Positions 32,201-41,791 of a stretch of 64,000 nucleotides of DNA are shown in pieces; position 1 is the first letter of the stretch; each line of letters starts with the position of its first letter. Below the pieces are notes generated by a model. The model saw nothing but the letters and a program-made list of their open reading frames with translations. It did no database searches and had not been told where the DNA came from. The stretch spans positions 186,001 through 250,000 of the forward strand of contig OX596338.1 in NCBI GenBank assembly GCA_951394405.1, in the 5' to 3' direction. The DNA comes from Coprinellus micaceus (Eukaryota; Basidiomycota; Agaricomycetes; Agaricales; Psathyrellaceae). Made by a program: the position numbers and the translations under genes.

Positions 32201-33784
32201 CACCGCGAGCACGTCATCCAGATCCTCTTTTCGCATCGGCAAACGGTCGTAAATCTTCATCGAAGGGTGCTCAAATGAAATTACATTAGCAATCATTTTT
32301 GCATGGCCCGTCGACACGCGGACGACGCACCGGTTGTAGCGAACCCTTGATATGAGGGCCTGCTCGGCCAAGGTCAAATCTTTCAAAACATCAGGAACCT
32401 CACCCAACCACAGCGCGTTAGCCAATGCCATCTTCGGTCGCTTTCCCTTCTTCAAGGCGTCGTCACAGGTGGAGCAAACACCTGAGAGAGAGGGAATAAT
32501 CACCGCAGTGTCAGCGACAAATATCACGGGATCTCTATCGTTGGCTCTCGGGAGGGCAGATATCCCATCCTCTTTCAACAGATCCAAGGTGTTCCCGTTG
32601 GATTCCCGTGAAACTAGGTCAACACGTCTGGTCAGCTGCCCACAAACTTTACACCCCCGTTCCTCCACTGCATCTTGTGTTAATTCCTGACAATAACCGT
32701 GCATCGCTGCGGCTACGTCTCGCATTGTAGTTGGACGAGGTGGCCATGGTTCGGGGTCGCCGTTGACAAACGGATCCCACAGGAAAGGCGCTCGGTTGCT
32801 GTTGTCCACCTCATCGATCCAAAGAGGTCTAGACTTCCTCGAGTTTTCCGACTTCAAACCACTCGTTTTGAGGGCTTCTAAACGAAAGAAGAGTGGCAGG
32901 CAGTCGATGCACCGGTGTTCTCGGAAAAGTTCTATGAGACCCGCTTTCTTAGCTTGACCCCGTCCCGGCAGGGAAACCCCATGATGGTAGGCCACTGTCT
33001 CCAAGCCCTGGATAGTCAGATGGCCTATGAGAAGATCCAAGGGAATTTGGACCAAGGGACGGTCCTCGTCGTCGACCGACTCCGAGTGATCAATGAAAAC
33101 GGACACGACCTTGAAGCCCACCTGGACGCGGTCCAGTATATTAGGGTGCACCAAGTCGCCCATCTCCTCGATAGTGAATCTCCTTACGGAGGCTGCAAAT
33201 TTTTCAGAGGCTATATCCAGAAGGCCTTTTGGAGCAGCCAACACCGGAGCTAAGATTCCATACGATTTCTCGCAATGACGCGAGTCGCATTCGTGCTCTT
33301 TCAAGCAGTCAAGGAGTTCATCCCTGGTAGGCTGCCAAGGTGGACGGATACGATGGAGGCGGCACAGATCCTTCAGCTCGGTCATGTTGCACTTGTCCAT
33401 GACCTGGGTATGGTCCAATCCACATGCCACCTGCCCTTCAGGCAGGGGCGTAGGAATAATCGTTTTAGGCCCGTACGCAAGCATTGTGTAGTGGAGGTGC
33501 ACGAATGTGGCGAGCTCACCAGTCTCTGTGACGCACCCGTTCAGGTCTCTGGACAGGAAGGTACGGTTACGTGCCCCTCCTCCCCCACCTCTTGATCCGG
33601 ACGCTCTCCCACCAAACAATTGCTTTAAAACATCGTTTTGAATGCCAAAGGCTTTGTCATACGCGACTCCCCTTGAAGAGGTCGAACAGCCAATTGACGC
33701 CGCGATACCTGCGGAAGGAATTGAATACACCGTGTTGTCCACGGGAGGGTTTGGGGAAACAGGCGAATGGAGCCCAGGACTCAT
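26267..33784 (-). CDS. Helitron Rep/helicase (HUH endonuclease plus PIF1 helicase) with C-terminal cysteine-protease-like domain
   Basis: This is the rolling-circle transposase of a Helitron, intact over 2,505 codons without introns. Order: a CGLDHT...MTELKDLCRLH helical motif at about 120-170; a CxxC-rich DUF6570-like region at about 380-500 (ANALWLGEVPDVL); a Helitron-like N domain from about 690; the HUH motif LHLHILIW at about 918; the catalytic tyrosines in GYVTDYVTKGW at about 1153; and PIF1 helicase with Walker A GGMGGTGKTT (about 1656), Walker B FIDEMSML (about 1735) and the late motif TDYSSQGKTRTYNVVDI. A basic NLS-like stretch (KKRKRD...KPKKRR) precedes a last domain with DWSCGFDAL (about 2243), YHGSFHFVARV (about 2440) and AHDG, a Cys-His-Asp triad pattern of OTU/C19-type proteases. 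Intactness suggests recent activity. The termini were not located. Confidence 0.92.
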   Translation of the reverse strand: MSPGLHSPVSPNPPVDNTVYSIPSAGIAASIGCSTSSRGVAYDKAFGIQNDVLKQLFGGRASGSRGGGGGARNRTFLSRDLNGCVTETGELATFVHLHYTMLAYGPKTIIPTPLPEGQVACGLDHTQVMDKCNMTELKDLCRLHRIRPPWQPTRDELLDCLKEHECDSRHCEKSYGILAPVLAAPKGLLDIASEKFAASVRRFTIEEMGDLVHPNILDRVQVGFKVVSVFIDHSESVDDEDRPLVQIPLDLLIGHLTIQGLETVAYHHGVSLPGRGQAKKAGLIELFREHRCIDCLPLFFRLEALKTSGLKSENSRKSRPLWIDEVDNSNRAPFLWDPFVNGDPEPWPPRPTTMRDVAAAMHGYCQELTQDAVEERGCKVCGQLTRRVDLVSRESNGNTLDLLKEDGISALPRANDRDPVIFVADTAVIIPSLSGVCSTCDDALKKGKRPKMALANALWLGEVPDVLKDLTLAEQALISRVRYNRCVVRVSTGHAKMIANVISFEHPSMKIYDRLPMRKEDLDDVLAVVFTGVVQPNEDELKRTPVLVRRNRVRDALEWLKLNHKNYSDLQIDRQALESYALEDVPIGVWHKPIGAEDGNVLASTKSVFDNDDELGTSEGPCPFTVHGLTTEKFSTMSSTERKLAAVQHLKNGGSFLAIGHAADPQTIWDNPDLYPQMFPWLFPYGYGGVGQQTHKGLISKEAHLKWLLLYHDKRFQRDAGFLIVAFNHQLIKQNSKGSFMMCKRNNFAKVANSIRSIHPGIFASIAQRMRAGSRVKPDSEDEKRAFRLLDQVDVVGAQVNGSLASKKHQRNELWSLVYFTSTPNWFITLSPADNKHPLCIFWASEDLIFKPEIKTAGERLHLVTRNPVACARFFDYVVRLFIEHILGWTEDGPTHGIFGKPAAYYGSVEQQGRMTLHLHILIWITNALSPQAIRDRLMSGDNEFQRRLIAYIESCQIGEFMTGTKQEVAARVPYVPDRQLRGIHTILEDRSGLEVSEGYLNPTLSLPEAPPAVLCNENGGCRCDHCKELEAWYERFKFSVDDIMLRSNVHKCFGRKDAVDKGSAQTSSTTVPNRHATGKGCINKDGVCTARFPREIFLKTFVQLHTGQLFMKKLDSSINTVTPVVTRCSMCNTDTTSLMSGTAVKAIIGYVTDYVTKGWLKTHQIFSAMYDVFERDSHLSDEDLKPTQAARKMVLRVVNSLTAKMEIGAPMAALYLLQNPDHYTSHDYVIFYWKNYVNKVMSDWKQAMDLNSDSVDLLDANGNAESEDMGLTRVEGDAPIVNPEILDNGNDNDALLIHRTGGHFVGKSNTDDYTYRPSELQEVPLYEWIQCAVRVHTRSTRPPPKHLSFFRYMEDHPMANTHVVACDPDRRRYMVPNFIGPALPRKDVGSREDYCCTMLTLFKPWRSGLDLKSSEDTWEQAFDAFDFTQRQQDLIDNFNLKYECYDERDDFGANFKAAAHAMMDEDGVEIPNDEDKDEGVWDEGQDMHMSLDDEFLEEEGIETPGKECLGDRSKYAEALAAIKRAGWTAWNQAQRVALKLPHLVIDKSLGVAAWRQVIKQQKDSFKRKRHKALEEMLTFDDEGGEGLVKNDAYVVPGAYLSKKFVPAEEKWGEVMDEIVRDESLNVEQEKAFRIIANHATCVAPDQLLMHLGGMGGTGKTTVIKALILFFRKRKEGYRFVLLGPTGTSAALIGGTTYHSFLGLRTGSNSMGGESLSAIEDLKQRVLGVSYVFIDEMSMLSCRDLCRISAKCCEAREMYERPFGGINVILAGDFAQLPPAKGTKLYDNKVSLQQSPGQTTAQQENTIGKIIWLQFTTVVILKQNMRQTGTSKLEKAFQRALCNLRYYACTDEDIAVLRTRVPGLNPSISLEESRFRYVSIITARNRTKDQINESNVDRFARETGQKIYEFVSTDTLTNSPPKRASTDSEKKKVYLDCKLFTRQIQSALWAQRPHTSDQIPGSLRLCLGMPVLIRHNEVTELCMTRGQEARVVAWSASPVPHWETKKTLDVLYLELSNPPHNVKLPHLPENVVPLTKNAQVLDARLANDKYVHISRSQVPVLPNFAMTDYSSQGKTRTYNVVDISECRSFQAIYTCLSRGTSLEGTLILRDFTAKEVRGVLHGSLRQEFRELNYLDVITDLRYMGVLPNSIMQSTRWETIDRYRNWKSTHEESEWHPALQDTRAEDSARMPDIRSGIETLNSLKKRKRDAENPILERKPKKRRTTTRRPTYLSPAGPLWDSRDWSCGFDALTFILYTLWKSEVQKWSPLLKSYGEIMDTVIGGFEDIDPFEDVVDELTRIRNIWREAMRSKRPGSYPVGQHGVEFFSLCRDLIGFDLRCPGSSRTCPGCGYRGGRNILGMRPIGRFVSLQDERSVQELVNDRMVGLTECRRCKDVGEDVYDQSETIWVEVAWADEHVLFNSHIDVPGWGTYRLAGVVYHGSFHFVARVVLDNGKVYAHDGAQAGYSTHEGTQAVTFPMNDFNFLGERKASLLLYVKVTQIREPESD

Positions 33785-34267
33785 GAGAGTAAGGTATGGG
33801 GGAGAGGATGAGAGTAGGAAGAAAACCTGCGCCGCACCAAATGCCCTGGACAGGCCCGGATCACAACTCCACGTGGGCGTTGAGGGTCAGACTCGGAAGC
33901 GCCCAGTATGCCATAGTTCCCCTGGTGCGCCTTCAATATTGAAGGAAATTAATTCAGAGTGTCCCATTGGCGCCAAGGGAATCATACGAGAGGGAGAGAG
34001 CCCCTTGATCGAACACCCTCGAGACAGCCCTGCGCAACCAAAGTTCAAACTCTCCCCTATACCAGTGAAGGGGTTCTCCATGCCAATGTACTTAGACCGT
34101 CGTCACGACTGCCCGACGAGAACAACATGACGATATCAGCCCACACGAAGAAGTCGTAGGTTTGAGAGATAGTCAAGAGAATTGATATAGATCGTAGGTA
34201 AACAATAACATCGTTAAAAGAGCGGAGGGGTAATATAGAGCGTCGGCGCCAACCACGAGTGAAAACA
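33785..34267. other. Gap between the Helitron gene and the intron-rich gene
   Basis: It holds the 5' region of the Helitron gene and probably the Helitron 5' end (TC on the minus strand). I could not place that end. No gene is visible. Confidence 0.35.
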
Positions 34268-37200
34268 TCACGCGGAGTCGGGACCCGGAATGCCAACGAT
34301 GATCGCCCACTGGATGTTAAGACCCAGAGTCCACTCCCTAGAGCTCGAGAAGAAGGCGGTCATGGTGAAGCCGACCACAACGAAGGATCCTACGGGGATC
34401 TCCTCCCTCCAGCGCGGAAGTTTGGCCTCGAGGTTAGGAAGGTCGGTGTTGACGTCAAAGGCCTCAGCGTCCCGGGCATCGTAAACGGGCACTAAAGCAT
34501 GTCAGTAACTTCATACCACGAGCCAGTGGAAGACACGCACCATCCGCGGTATTTCCAAGGGAAAAGCTGTCCGTAGAAATCCGAGAGGAGCTGCCGGAGC
34601 TCGCGCCTGTGAACATACCGGCAGGCGCGCGCTTGGCTCCTGGAGACGTAGCGTTACCTGAGAAGGATCGTGAGCATGCAAAAGGTAAGGACAAGAGGAG
34701 ACGAACTATTGTTTGACGGATTATATTCCGCGCGTGTAGAAAACTGTACGGCGTGTTTGGCATATTGAGTCTTCATCGAATCGAAACCGAACACAGTGCA
34801 GGCCGCACTGGACATTCGCTGGTGTTCCCCTTCATGTGTGATGATCTTGACACTCTTCTGCTTCAACCCGACAGGATTGGGGACAGTGATCTGGGAGGAT
34901 TCCAACCAGCCTGTTGTCAGAAAGGTGAACGGCTTCCCCTCTTTGGTGACGGCGTGATAACGGGTCGCGTTAGCACTCAGTCGAAGACAGTAGACCTGGG
35001 ATATATCCATGCGTGAGAGGTTCCCGAAATCGCCGCTGCGCTCGAAAACCACAAATGTAAGGGCGAGCCTGCAGGACCGTTCAGTCGGGTACGATGTCAA
35101 GCAAGATTGGGGCGTACTCTGCATCCATGTCGGGGCACTGGAGGGCCCAACCGCACAACCTAACATGCCCAGGGCCTTGGAGGTTCTCGTTCCAAGACTT
35201 GAAACTAATGCTCTGACTATGACAGGAATCAGCATCACGACGGTAAAGGGTAGACACCGCTGGATATAGAGACTCACGCGAGACGGTAGAGGTCGGGCTT
35301 AGCTGTCAACCGAATGACACGGTCAGACATGTCGAGTTGGATTTCGTTCACGGGGGGAGGAGCCAATAGACGACTCTCGATGAAGAGACCGGACGGGGTG
35401 GGGTTCGAGGCAGGTGGAGACGACGTCGGAACAGGGGGGCTCACAGGCTCAGCCCCCGCAGACGCCATTAAATCGGCCATCCCTCGCTTTTGGCGACGAC
35501 GACTGGGCGGGGTCTTGGGAGAAGATTGGTGATCGACTTTCGGTTTGATGTCCACCCCACTAGAACGGCCTGGGGCTTGTTGAAGAGGCGCCCTCTGGCT
35601 GGACTCTCCGACAACGGGATCACCTTGGCGTCTGCTGAGCTCCATAGCCGTGCTGGAGAGAGTCAGTGGGACATCGCCAGCAAACGGGAACAAGCTTACC
35701 GAAGCCGTTTGCGATTTCGGCGCTCGTAGTCGGACAGGCCACTAACAACCATGAGAAACGATGTTCGCCACAAGGTAGAGAAACGTACTCGTCACTGTCG
35801 TCCACCGTCGGCTCAGGAACATGTTCGACCGCTGCTTTAGCCTTCCCCTTCTCACTTGAAGAAAGAGGTAGTGCGTCTGTGGAATATCCAGCCATTAGCT
35901 ATGGGGGATCGCCTAGAATGTGAAGCGCGACTTACCACCCGAAGACCTACGGCGTTTCGTAGACTTGCCTCCCAACAATTCGAGAAGACTATCACGAGTA
36001 GCAAGGCTGAGGAAGAGGACGCATGAGATGAGGTGTTCGATGAAAAGACGGGAACCACTAACGCGATCTGACGGTCCTCGTCCTGGTAGAGTTCGGCGTC
36101 GGGTTCTTCATTTGACTGGAGCAACTGCAAAGCCTTGACTAGGAATTCCCGATGACGGCCAGCGGCATCGAGGACCGCGTCCATTTCTTTTTCGTGCTCC
36201 ACGCGTCGCCTCTCCCGTTCTCTCATAGCCATGTCAACAGGATTCTCCTCCCTGAAATAGTGTGTCAGCTGCGTGAATAGACGGGGCGAGGTAGAAACCT
36301 ACTGGACTCCAGGATACGATTCGTCGAGATCCATAGCAAGAGACGACGCATCAGAACCACGACGAGAAGTGGGACGGGCCTGACTTAAGGCATCGTACGT
36401 GTTTGAGTCGTCGCTGCCGTGAGGAAGATACATAAGAATGGTTTACGAGAGACAAAGTAGGAAAGACTCACATGAAGGGGTCTTCGTAGTCGTATTCATT
36501 CGCTCCGACGTCACACATCTCGTCGTCAGAGACCTCTGATCCACTCTGATCCGCTTGGGTGTCGATGAAGGGGTTGTCGTCGGGGACCGAGAGGCTGGGG
36601 TGCTTCGCCGCTTTCTTCTCGGCGGCCACTTGCTCGAAAATCTCGGCCATAGTTGGGAGGCGACTGAGGAGAACGTAATTAAAAACGGTGAAACCTGCGA
36701 AAGCGTAGAGAACTGGGGACACATACTCTTCGGCGCCACTGTTGACCCCCATTGGCATCTCGTCGTCGCTCGACTGGATGACAGGCACTGACTTGACGCG
36801 CTTGGCGAGGCGCGGCTTGGGCTTGGGACGAGGATTGCTGCGATCTTGGTGAGAAAGAGTGGGCATAATCCCTAAAGATCTGTCAACGTACTCCGCACGA
36901 TGGGTACCCTCCCGAATTTCAGCAGGAGACTCCAATACAGGCACGGCCACAGACTTGGAGCCGACGAGACTCGAGTTCGCCTTGTTGATGGTCCTTTTAA
37001 CCAGTAGTGAGTGCCTGGGTGCAGACTGATAGATCCATTCAACGTACTTGCGAGTCAGGACAGGACTGCGGTCTCCTTCCGTTGGAACCGACCTGATGCG
37101 CGACTTGCTAGGGGCCCGACCACGATACATCGAATCTCCCGGATCCAAAGGACGATCGGCGAGGATGCTAGTGGATAACGATCAGTAAGAAGCGCAGAAC

Positions 37201-37716
37201 GTCACGAACTGGTTACATACACTGCCTCGTCCTCTGAGGATGTGGGTATCTCGACCACATTGTTCCTGTCACAGGATTTAGCGAACGAGCACTCGAAAGG
37301 AGTTGGAGAGGAAACGCACTCTCCTACGCTAGGGGCGCCCTGGGCTGGGACAGGGACAGGCTTCGCCCTCTGGCCAGTAGTCCTATGGACCAAAAAAGTT
37401 AGGACGGTGATTGAGACGTTGAATAGGTACACTCACGTCGATGGCTTCGCCTTCTTCACGAAATCTGGTTTGCTGGGAGGGCGCCCCCCCGTCCGAATGC
37501 GAGGACCCCCACCGCTGCGCCCACCACGAATGGCATCAGCGAAGGAAACACCAGGCTTGAGGCGACCACCGTTGGTAACGGACGGCGAAGACGGGGGAGT
37601 ATTGGACCTTAGCGAAGTGTATTAGACGGATGGTACTCAACATTAGGAAAAGCAACGAACGAAGTACGAAGTTGGGCCTGCGGGCCAGCATTGTTCTGAC
37701 GGAAAGAGTTCGACAT
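34268..37716 (-). CDS. Large intron-rich, mostly disordered protein of unknown function
   Basis: A chain of small minus-strand exons separated by short GT...AG introns runs from MSNSFRQNNAGPQ at 37716 to a stop at 34268. In-phase junctions include 37436/37383 (AKPST to TTGQRAKP) and one joining SSEDEA to ILADRPLDPGD. Further introns follow EEY, DPF and GVQ. The first two thirds are Ser/Pro/Arg-rich, with an RGG-like start (ADAIRGGRSGGG), acidic patches (SSDDEMP, SDDEM) and a coiled-coil-like segment (RERERRRVEHEKEMDAVLDAA). The C-terminal third is folded-looking: FVVFERSGDFGNLSRMDISQ, later PVYDARDAEAFDVNTDLPNL and SFVVVGFTMTAFFSS. I recognise that last pattern from uncharacterised mushroom proteins only. 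The exact structure, especially exon 1, is unresolved. Confidence 0.55.
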
Positions 37717-38788
37717 CGTTCTGGGTGCGTACGCTGTGGATGAGGGGAAATGGTGGATACCGAAAACAAGGCTGAGGTAGAGTCTCGTAGCGGCTTTTAA
37801 GGGACCTCGTGGGCGAGATGTTCATCCGGAAAATTGAGGATATCGGGAGTTGGCACATGGGTCCAGGCGGGCGAGTAGAATGGACAGATTCCTTGCCGAC
37901 CGATCGTCAGGGCATTCAATTGAAGAGCATGTCGCTCCAGGCTGCGCATGCTCCGCAGCGACATGAGGGTAGAACATGGATTAGGAATGCAGCGATGCGA
38001 GCTGGTGGTCGTTGAAGAGCAACGACTTCACTGGCAAATGGTATGACTTCCCATTCGAGAGTCAACCATGATGGCATCAGCCGCCCACAGGCGCCAGTGA
38101 CTGCACTGTGGCGCTAGAACTCTGACTCAACCCTGCCGTATCCCGACCCGCTCTGCTATTCAGAATGTTGAAATAGCGTCCCCAAGTTGGTATATCTCTC
38201 TCGCATAAGGTCAGCAGAGCCGCAACTTACATTACCCCCGAACTGGCCCACATGGGCGCTCCAGTGGGTCGTATGCCGATGGCGTAGAAAGTCTGAGAAT
38301 CCACCCCGATCGAGGGTGAGTGCCCCGCCCCGGAGCGGCGAGGGATGTGTAGGGGTCCCCCTTCAGCACCTCTGCAAATTCATTCCTTCCTCCCCCATGT
38401 GGCCCAATTTCAACACCGATGAAGCGGGTGCGTTTGTACCTCCCCTCATAGTCACTGCATTCCAACCCTTCATTAGCTCTGTGCCTTAACTCCTACATCG
38501 CGAAAACGTCTCAGGAGACCGGAGAAGAGATGCCCCTTGCGGAACTAGACGTGAGATACAGACTTCTCATGCCATGCTCTGCAGCCCACTGATCCTCTTC
38601 TGAACGGTGACAACAGCTCGGTCAATTCGCGGTCGCTCAAGTACAACACTCCAAGGCGTACAAGATAGTATCCCGCACGAACCACGACCAGGAATTAGTG
38701 GCGAAGGTGGTGGGCGTGGTGTGCTCCAAGACATTACCGCCATTCCGAGGAACTTTGTGAGTACACCTCGGAAACTTCAACGCGCCGA
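37717..38788. other. Intergenic region between two unknown genes
   Basis: No gene is recognisable. A 9-bp inverted repeat (CATGTCGCT ... AGCGACATG) lies at about 37929-37966. The genes on either side diverge, so both promoters should be here. Confidence 0.4.
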
Positions 38789-39587
38789 ATGAACGACATT
38801 GCCAACAGGGAGAACGCGACCCCTGTTCAACGCAGGAAAGTCAGGCAACACGTCAAGCTTTGCGGCGCCGGTGCAACCTGGTTTGATGACTACGAAACGA
38901 AGCTCAATTCAATCGTCGACTTCTTCTCCGCCTCTGTGGGGCCTAACCGAATCGAGGCCCCCGAACTCGGTATGTTTGACGGGCAATACGCTGTTGATTT
39001 CCATACGAGGTACTTCGAAGAGAGGAAATATGCTCCTGGCTTGGTTCATGTCCCGTTCGACACATCTGTGGACCCTAATGGAGTGTTGGAACGAACTCGG
39101 GGAACCGAACTTGTTCACGGTGACCAGAACATTGTCGAGTACTGCCTTAAGACCATCGACGACGCGGGATCGGTCCAGTAAGTTTAGTTCTAGAACTGTC
39201 AGTAACCCCCACTGACTATCATCTCAGATACAACGCTCATCCGCCTCAAGACTTCACAGTCGGAGACATCGTCGAAATCTGTGGCACATTCACACTGTAT
39301 CCCTATCGCACCGACTCCGACCCCGACGTTCAATTCAAACTAGTGAATGGCATGCGAACGTTGAGTCTCCTCAACCACGAGTTCGCGAAGGTAAGCGGAT
39401 AGCTCCTCCACCTATATTTGTGTGACTGAACACCACCAAGGCCATGAAACAGGCGGGCGTCGTCAGGACGGCGAAACCGCGTATGATGACTGTGACCCCT
39501 CCGAAACGCAAATATCTCACCGTTGGTCGGACGGCATCAGGGGATGCTCGGGGTGAAACAAGAGGGGAAGACATGGATCAAGCTTAA
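38789..39587 (+). CDS. Hypothetical protein, 232 residues
   Basis: Exons 38789-39177, 39228-39390 and 39441-39587; both introns are GTAAG(T/C)...(C)AG and the total is exactly 233 codons. I do not recognise a named domain. The second exon (DFTVGDIVEICGTFTLYPYR, then LVNGMRTLSLLNHEFAK) has the hydrophobic alternation of a beta-sheet domain. The C-terminus is basic (PPKRKYLTVGRTASG). It starts MNDIANRENATPVQRRKVR. The proper phases and sites make a real gene likely even without a known family. Confidence 0.6.
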
Positions 39588-40279
39588 GGACACCGAATCC
39601 TCCCTCAAACTACTTGTATTTATCAACTGTATTTTGTCTGTCAATGCTAATCACTCCCTTCGATTCGGAAAGCGCCTTCGCCGTAAAGGAGGGCCAGAAT
39701 TGCGTTCCGGAGGTTGGCATCGCACGAATTCAACGTCATGCCCCAATGGTGGTGGACACCTCGACCTTGCCACTCGACGACGGGGCCCTATTCAGACAAT
39801 CCTTAGCATACCAGTTTAAAAGATGGCAAGGGTGCCACGCCTACATGTGGGATCCACGGATGCTCATACCTGGCGACAGTTCCCTCGGGAGGGCCTATGT
39901 ACGGGGCACAGTCCGGTTCGCGTTGGGCGCAACTGAGAGCAGCTTCCATCCCGCCTGATCCTTCCGAAAGACGGTCGCTGGGCTCAGCAGATTCAACGTT
40001 ATTCAACAACGTCTGCTCTCGTGCTAAGAGTGGTAGCATTTCGGCATGAACAGAGTGCCTACGCTCATGTTGTGATTCGTCGATGGTATCAAGGTACGAG
40101 CGCCCGAGAAAACGCGACCTTGGATCAATGTTTCACAAACCCTGGCATAACACACAGTCTTGGGAAGTAGACCCGACCGTTATGACGAGCAGAAAAAGTT
40201 GCTTCTGTGATTCTAAAGCACAAACTGAATCCACGTTTTTTGGGTAGACATCGGGACCGTGTATGTAGCTAATTTAAAC
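39588..40279. other. Intergenic region, nothing recognised
   Basis: Almost 700 bases separate two converging genes. Short frames overlap on both strands without similarity to anything else in the window. Confidence 0.4.
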
Positions 40280-41440
40280 CTAGTCCATGCGTTTCAACAG
40301 GGCGTCGACATAGAAGGCATCCTGAAGAGAGATATTCGTACTATCATCTGTAGGCTGGGCTGGTATTCGTGAACAAGGACCGCCTTGCCACGCATCCAGA
40401 GACTCAACTAAATTCATTTCAAACACCGAGGAAATGCGGATAAAGGATCGTAGTCACGTACCGTAAACAGTTTTACCGAGAACGTATCTTGATTGAGAGC
40501 TGGACGCCAGTGTACGGAGTTCGGAGGAAGGATGGCAAGACCCTGTGGCCTTGAGAATCCACGAAACGTATGGACGTATTGCAGGGAGGTCTTCGTGCTT
40601 CATATGCGCGTACGCCAAGGAAACTCCACCGCCATCCATAAAGCGTCTAGAAGAGGCCGGACAGGAGGGAATGGTTCCACAAATGTGGTTGAGGTGATCT
40701 TCATCGTCTTTGAGGTTCTCGATGAATGAGTACCCAGCATCTTCGAGAGGCGCTCGTAACCACCTGGTGGGCCGCTTTTCGGACCCCTTGAGCACGTTGA
40801 TCAAGCCCTTCGAGTGCAGCGTGAGGGAAGGGTAGAGGATAGAAAGGTGGGAATTGTCGAGACAGTTCATGAACAAGGTTGTTGGTTGCTCCACGATAGT
40901 TCCAAAGGCCGTATCGGGGGAGCGATTGATGAACACTGTACATCGTTGGGACGGCGCACAGTGTAACCTCTTTTCGTAATCGAATAGGCCGAGAAGGTTG
41001 ACTCCAAAATGGGGGTAGCCGAGAGTGTCTTCCACATGGCGCAAGGCAGCACCTTCCGTTTCACATCGCACCACAAGAGTGTATCCTGCATGGGCGAGGG
41101 ACGCTTGAAGTTCGGCTACGGCCTGCTTCGTGGATGGGATGTGAATCTCTAGGCGCCGTGAACGAGTATCTGTCTGGAGAATGTTGGAAAGTGTGGAGAA
41201 TAAGACTGCGAGCAAGGACGGGCCAGAGATTATTCCCCGGATGCATCGAAGTCGCCGCAAGAATCTATCCGTATCCTCGAAACCGAACCAGCGAAGGAAC
41301 CCGTCGACCCGAATCCACAAGCCCGTGATACACGCCCTCATAAATACGCGACACACAAGCCGGCACCTAAGAAGGTCGGTGGGGGTGTCGAAGGAGAGCG
41401 ATATAATCCTCTGCAAGATGCTCTCGGTGAGTCTCGACAT
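40280..41440 (-). CDS. F-box-like protein with degenerate nucleotidyltransferase-like core (paralogue 1)
   Basis: Exons 41440-40462 and 40407-40280 (GTACGT...TTTAG), 368 residues. The N-terminus MSRLTESILQRIISLSFDTPTDLLRCRLVCRVF is an F-box. Residues 69-102 contain GIISGPSLL, then RRLEIHIPSTKQAV, a GS...(E/D)h(E/D)-like pattern with only LEI left. The middle block CTVFINRSPDTAFGTIVEQPTTLFMN is shared with the next gene. The last exon adds VESLDAWQGG...DAFYVDALLKRMD. It neighbours its paralogue at 41792-43017 on the same strand. Role unknown; SCF adaptor activity is inferred from the F-box. Confidence 0.75.
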
Positions 41441-41791
41441 TGGCGAGCGAGAGAGAGCATGGAGCTCGCAGCCATCGCGACCTAGGCCGTTCAGTTCGCA
41501 CTCAGCGACAGCCCATCGCTATATGGACTCACAGGGTTTTTCAGATTGCACACAGTAGGGACAAATGAGGCTGGGTTCCATAGCACAAACGGGAATGACG
41601 GTGGAAGGCAGGGTTAAGATCACCAACACTGACTGTGTCAGCCCTGATTGCATCATTGACACTAGGACACAAATACGATTAAATATGTTGTAGTAGGTCC
41701 ATCGCCACTGCGGAATCATGTAGCTGAAGCCGCGGTTTCTGGTGTCGTAAAAAGTATCCCAGACCTTCGTCGTCTCCCATTTCCCAATATG

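Noticed and set aside
26372..34130. Many plus-strand frames opposite the Helitron gene.
   Set aside because: All are shadows of the intact 2,505-codon minus-strand gene.
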